Assembly: GCA_002309765.1 (NCBI GenBank)
Contig: DBXY01000055.1
Coordinates: forward strand, 68,429-94,525
Source of the DNA: Verrucomicrobia bacterium UBA1200
Lineage (GTDB): Bacteria > Verrucomicrobiota > Kiritimatiellia > RFP12 > UBA1067
DNA length: 26,097 nucleotides
Reading direction: 5' to 3'
In this document: one piece after another, positions 22,761-26,097 of the stretch
Layout: each line of letters opens with the position of its first letter
Numbering within the stretch: position 1 is the stretch's first letter
Position numbers and translations under genes: made by a program
Notes under the pieces: model-generated
The model's input: only the letters and a program-made list of their open reading frames with translations
Told to the model about the DNA's origin: nothing
Databases searched by the model: none

Positions 22761-22900
22761 CCCGCCTCTACGAGCCGGTTGGCAACTATTTGATCCAGCC
22801 CCCCAATAACCGCCGCGCGCCACCCGACAAGGACCTAAGACGCCTTGCCATGCAATGTGCGGAGATTATTCTGCGCTTTGGCCATGGCGGCGATTTGGTC

Positions 22901-22944
22901 GGCGATGCGTTGCTTGACTTGGCAGACCGGCAAGACGCATCGCC
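22901..22944 (-). terminator. Hairpin just downstream of the PA14 protein gene
   Basis: GGCGATGCGT (22901-22910) pairs perfectly with ACGCATCGCC (22935-22944), and CTTG/CAAG extends the stem inside. It begins about 20 nt past the stop of the leftward PA14 gene. No T-run follows on the minus strand, so it may act as an RNA 3' end stabiliser or a factor-dependent stop rather than an intrinsic terminator. The rest of 22613-22964 holds the CPBP promoter and a 240-nt plus-strand open frame (22760-22999) of doubtful meaning. Confidence 0.4.
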
Positions 22945-22964
22945 GCCCATTATGGATTTCACAA

Positions 22965-25900
22965 TTACTCGAAGAAGAGGATCAGCCCCGCCGGCTTAGG
23001 ATTGACGAGGAACAGCATGTTGTCTGACACCTCCGCACGCCAACCCTCCGTAACCGCATCGGCCACGTCCGGATTAGCCGTCGCCGTCACCTCGATTTCC
23101 TCCGCCTCTGCGGGTGTCAGCGAGCCAGCCGCGCACAGACGGTAGCGTTGGGTTTGCGCACGGCTCGCTTGCACCACTTCGATGTGGCGCAAGTTCTTGA
23201 GGAAGTCGTTGTTGCGAACTTCCGTCACGTTGACCGCGTCCGTCAGTTTCGCGCCGTCGATGCCCACGCGCCACGTACCGCCGGGAGTGAACTCGAAGTT
23301 GCCGCAGAGCGAGCCAGAACCGGCGAGCGTCCCCCAAATCGGGCACGGCCCTGCCGATATGTTGTTGAGCGTCGAACCCGCCGCAAGCGTCGAAGTGCCG
23401 CCCAAGCCAGTACCGCAAACGCGCATCTCGAAGTTGCCTTCGTCGAACGGAACGGCCTCGCCCATTCCCGGCGCCTTTACTGTCACCGAGTTATTGTAGC
23501 CTACGTTGCCGGTGTTGTCCGCGACGCGCACGTCAAAACGGTGCCAGCCCGCAGTGAGTGTCACCGTGCCCTGACCGATGATCGTTTCGGACCACGATGT
23601 CGTCTTGCACACGAGCTGCCCGTCGATGATGATTGAAACGACATCGTCGAAGTGCCCCGTGAATTCGTAGTCACCCGCCTCCGTCGCGAAGAATTCACCC
23701 GTGAAGCGGCAGGTTGTCTTGTTCGGGCAGAACGCGCGCAGCTCGGTGCCGTTGTACGCGCGCAACATCTGCAACGAATTTAGACAACCCGACGACGTGC
23801 CCGCGAAGTCGGGCGTATCGAGCGCCGTTGTGTCGTAAACGGACATCTTTTGCCACGCGCACACACCAGGGCGCATCCGCAGCGTTGACGGATCGAACTT
23901 GGTATAGTAGATCGAGCTGCTTTCGGCATTCGGCTGCTTCGTCGTCCAACCAAGCGCCATCACACCCTTCCAATCCGAATAGCCAGGTCCCTGTCCGCCC
24001 GTCTGGTCGTACGCGCAGACGCGGAAGTTGTGCCACCCCACCTGCAATTCGCGGTTGCCCGTGCTGACAACCTGCCAGCTGCTCCCGATCGTGCCGACAT
24101 TCGAGAGGATCACCTCGCCGTCGACCTCGAAGGTCAGGTAGTCGTCATACGTGCCCGCGAAGTAGTAAACCTTATCCTCCGGCACGTAGAACTGGCCACG
24201 GTAACAGTAGAAACAATACTGGATCTTCGATGCGCTGGAATCGTCGAAACGATGCAGACGCTCCATCGAGTTCACCAGATATTGATAGGAGCCCATATAG
24301 TTCGTCACCGCGTCGAAGTTGGCGAACTCGGCCGTCGTGAACGCGCCCATCTCGACGAGGCTCTCGCCATCGATCTCAATCGTTGCCCGCGCGTTCTCGC
24401 CGAGCGAAAGTCCGCCCGCGAAGCCCGATGCGCCAGAGAGATCGACGGACGCCGTCGCATCCTCGACCTTCCAGTTGCCCTTCGGTATGTTTTGGAAGTG
24501 AGTCGAGGAGGTGAAGGAGCCTTCGCCCGTGATCGTCACGTCACTGAACCCTTGAAGACCCGTCTGCCAATTGACGGACTGTCCGTTGAGGTCGATGGTG
24601 TAGGCGCCGGCGTCACTCTCCTTCTCGCCGAAGCAGCTCCAGTACGTCGCGTACGGCAACGTGAGCTCAGCCGTCGGCTTGAGCGTGCCGCCCGCCAGGT
24701 TGAGATACGGCGTGCCGTATTTGATCTCGCCCGCCGTGAATCCTTCCGAACCCAGTTCAAGCAGACCGCCGCGCTGGATGAAACGCTCGTCATGCGCATA
24801 GTCCTTGACATCATTCGTGCGTCCGCGCACTTTCACGCCCTTCGCCGCAATCGTGCCGTCGTTGAGTTCGACATAGCCGTACGCGGAGTCTTGCGCTGCG
24901 ATCAAACTGACGTTCGGCACATTCACGGTACCGCCATCCACACGCAGGCAGTGCGTGGACGTGCTTGCGCCGCTCCAATAGCCGACATAGAAATAGGGGT
25001 TCGTGCCGGTGAAGTTGACCGTACCACCCGTCTTCACCTCCAAGAGGCTGTTCTTCGGCGCCTTGTCCGTTCCGCCGACTTCCAGTTGCTGTGAGACATT
25101 CAGCGTCGATCCCTCGTCAACAATCAGGCGGCCGAAATTGGCAGAGTTTGCGAGAACCAGGCGATAGGCATCCCACGTCGCACCCCGGAGAATCAGATCG
25201 GCTTGCTCGTTGGCCGAATAGACGTAGAGGGTCTTGTTTTCCGCGCCCGTCCTCGCGACGATTTCGTCATATTCGGTTCCGATCGTCGCGGCTGTGCCGA
25301 ATGCGAACTTCACATCTGCCGTCAAGGTACCGAAGGTCGGAATCGCCATCGGAATCGCCGTCGTGCCTGCGTTACCGAACTGGAGCGTCCCTCCCGTGAC
25401 GTTGATGGTCTCGCCGTACGTCGTGTCATGCGCAAAGGCCAGGGTGCCCGCACGCGACTCGAGTGAGCCCGTACCCGTCAGGTTTTCGGCGAAACAGAGG
25501 ATGCCGCCGCCCGACTTGACAATCGCGCCATTGTTGACGAATGGCACGTTGTAGGTGATATCCGAACCATTGTTCATTGTCACCGTCGCATCCGGCTGAA
25601 TGATTACGGGGCACCCCACACCCGTCGCCGAAGTCGCCGTCACCGTCGCGGAACCCTCTTCAAAGATGAGCGGCATTTCGGTGGTCATGCTCCCGCCATG
25701 GAAGTTGACGGTGGATGTGCCGTAGGCATGGATGCCGTTCGTGATCACGCCGTCCAATGTCCCCTCGAACTGCGTCTTTGAGTCACGCAACTCCAGGCGG
25801 TCCAGCGCGAAAGAGGTGTTGACGAAACTCGTCGTCTCCTCCTGTACGGGATTACGGAGCGTCAGCGTGTAGGGGCCCTCGACGCGGGCCCGCGAGGCTC

Positions 25901-26097
25901 CCTCCGCGGAATTCGCCAACGGACGCACCGACAGATGGCCGCCACCGAAGGATGCGTGGTCCGTCAGAATGAGCGTGCCTACGGTCTCGCCCCAGTGGGC
26001 GATCGGATTCGAGTTGTAGAGCGCTCCCTTCCCGTCCGGACCGTCGCCCGCGAGATAAAGCGTTTTTCCGTGCACCGCCTCGGTCTTGCGGATGCCG
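22965..26097 (-). CDS. 3' part of a giant PA14-containing beta-strand-repeat surface protein
   Basis: The frame is open to the right edge, so at least 1,043 C-terminal residues of a larger protein are visible and the start is outside the window. Roughly the first 580 visible residues are a Gly/Thr/Asn/Ser-rich beta-helix-like array with repeated strands such as VDGGTVNVPNVSL, LNLAGGTLKPTAEL and NVTGGTLQFGN, like autotransporter-associated repeats. Two PA14-like units follow (about 585-735 and 745-870) with matching cores TYDDYLTFEVDGE and HFDDVVSIIIDGQ, each ending in a GWH-F segment. A final beta-rich region ends in a hydrophobic LFLVNPKPAGLILFFE-type tail. PA14 modules usually bind carbohydrate, so a cell-surface adhesin or glycan-binding role is inferred. 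No catalytic motif is visible. Confidence 0.8.
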   Translation of the reverse strand, partial: GIRKTEAVHGKTLYLAGDGPDGKGALYNSNPIAHWGETVGTLILTDHASFGGGHLSVRPLANSAEGASRARVEGPYTLTLRNPVQEETTSFVNTSFALDRLELRDSKTQFEGTLDGVITNGIHAYGTSTVNFHGGSMTTEMPLIFEEGSATVTATSATGVGCPVIIQPDATVTMNNGSDITYNVPFVNNGAIVKSGGGILCFAENLTGTGSLESRAGTLAFAHDTTYGETINVTGGTLQFGNAGTTAIPMAIPTFGTLTADVKFAFGTAATIGTEYDEIVARTGAENKTLYVYSANEQADLILRGATWDAYRLVLANSANFGRLIVDEGSTLNVSQQLEVGGTDKAPKNSLLEVKTGGTVNFTGTNPYFYVGYWSGASTSTHCLRVDGGTVNVPNVSLIAAQDSAYGYVELNDGTIAAKGVKVRGRTNDVKDYAHDERFIQRGGLLELGSEGFTAGEIKYGTPYLNLAGGTLKPTAELTLPYATYWSCFGEKESDAGAYTIDLNGQSVNWQTGLQGFSDVTITGEGSFTSSTHFQNIPKGNWKVEDATASVDLSGASGFAGGLSLGENARATIEIDGESLVEMGAFTTAEFANFDAVTNYMGSYQYLVNSMERLHRFDDSSASKIQYCFYCYRGQFYVPEDKVYYFAGTYDDYLTFEVDGEVILSNVGTIGSSWQVVSTGNRELQVGWHNFRVCAYDQTGGQGPGYSDWKGVMALGWTTKQPNAESSSIYYTKFDPSTLRMRPGVCAWQKMSVYDTTALDTPDFAGTSSGCLNSLQMLRAYNGTELRAFCPNKTTCRFTGEFFATEAGDYEFTGHFDDVVSIIIDGQLVCKTTSWSETIIGQGTVTLTAGWHRFDVRVADNTGNVGYNNSVTVKAPGMGEAVPFDEGNFEMRVCGTGLGGTSTLAAGSTLNNISAGPCPIWGTLAGSGSLCGNFEFTPGGTWRVGIDGAKLTDAVNVTEVRNNDFLKNLRHIEVVQASRAQTQRYRLCAAGSLTPAEAEEIEVTATANPDVADAVTEGWRAEVSDNMLFLVNPKPAGLILFFE

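Noticed and set aside
24030..25094. A 354-codon plus-strand open frame opposite the PA14 protein
   Set aside because: Arg- and Val-rich shadow of a clearly repetitive beta-strand protein on the other strand.

Overview
The window looks like a chromosomal piece of a Gram-negative anaerobe or gut-type bacterium of the PVC group (Kiritimatiellota, Lentisphaerae or Verrucomicrobia). This is inferred from the mix of ordinary housekeeping genes with many exported glycan-active or glycan-binding proteins (rhamnosidase-like, GHL10, two sialidase-fold proteins, LamG and PA14 modules). No rRNA or single marker in the window proves the phylum. I saw no tRNA, rRNA, CRISPR array or intact insertion sequence.

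Left edge (1-722): the 3' end of an unrecognised gene is followed by a decayed RhuM-family gene with a good ribosome binding site but two frameshifts and a stop. Next come two leftward units. A cyclophilin-type lipoprotein and hemL (2629-723) are read from a near-consensus promoter. A four-gene unit (9357-2736) encodes a secreted GHL10 glycoside-hydrolase-like protein, a secreted Leu-rich-repeat protein, a SrlD-like short-chain dehydrogenase and a secreted GH78-like rhamnosidase. A strong hairpin lies between the last two genes and may lower expression of the last gene.

Middle (9370-19945): a divergent promoter region separates the GHL10 unit from a Tat-exported metallo-beta-lactamase-fold protein. 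That gene converges on a secreted five-Asp-box sialidase-fold protein. A second divergent region starts a rightward run: tex, the bifunctional NAD(P)H-hydrate repair gene (nnr), a 984-residue LamG/sialidase-fold exported protein, queD and queE. Gaps are 15 nt or less, queD and queE overlap by 4 nt, and a plausible terminator follows queE. RNA quality control, cofactor repair, queuosine precursor synthesis and an exported glycan-type protein are therefore probably co-transcribed.

Right part (19946-26097): an HtrA/DegP-type periplasmic protease with a Glu in place of the catalytic Asp is preceded by a sigma-54-like -24/-12 element and followed by a textbook terminator. Then come a poorly explained interval, a CPBP intramembrane protease read leftward from a promoter overlaid by a palindrome, another non-coding or decayed interval, and the 3' part of a giant surface-type beta-strand-rich protein with two PA14-like units that runs off the right edge.

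Overall layout: conserved core genes interleaved with exported carbohydrate-related genes. Accessory or decayed DNA sits at the left edge and around 21.6-23.0 kb. Three promoters share the same -35 hexamer (TTGATT). I found no clearly new defence or mobile system; the most unusual items are the HtrA active-site substitution with its sigma-54-like promoter, the four-gene glycan unit with its internal hairpin, and the sialidase-fold gene sitting between nnr and queDE.
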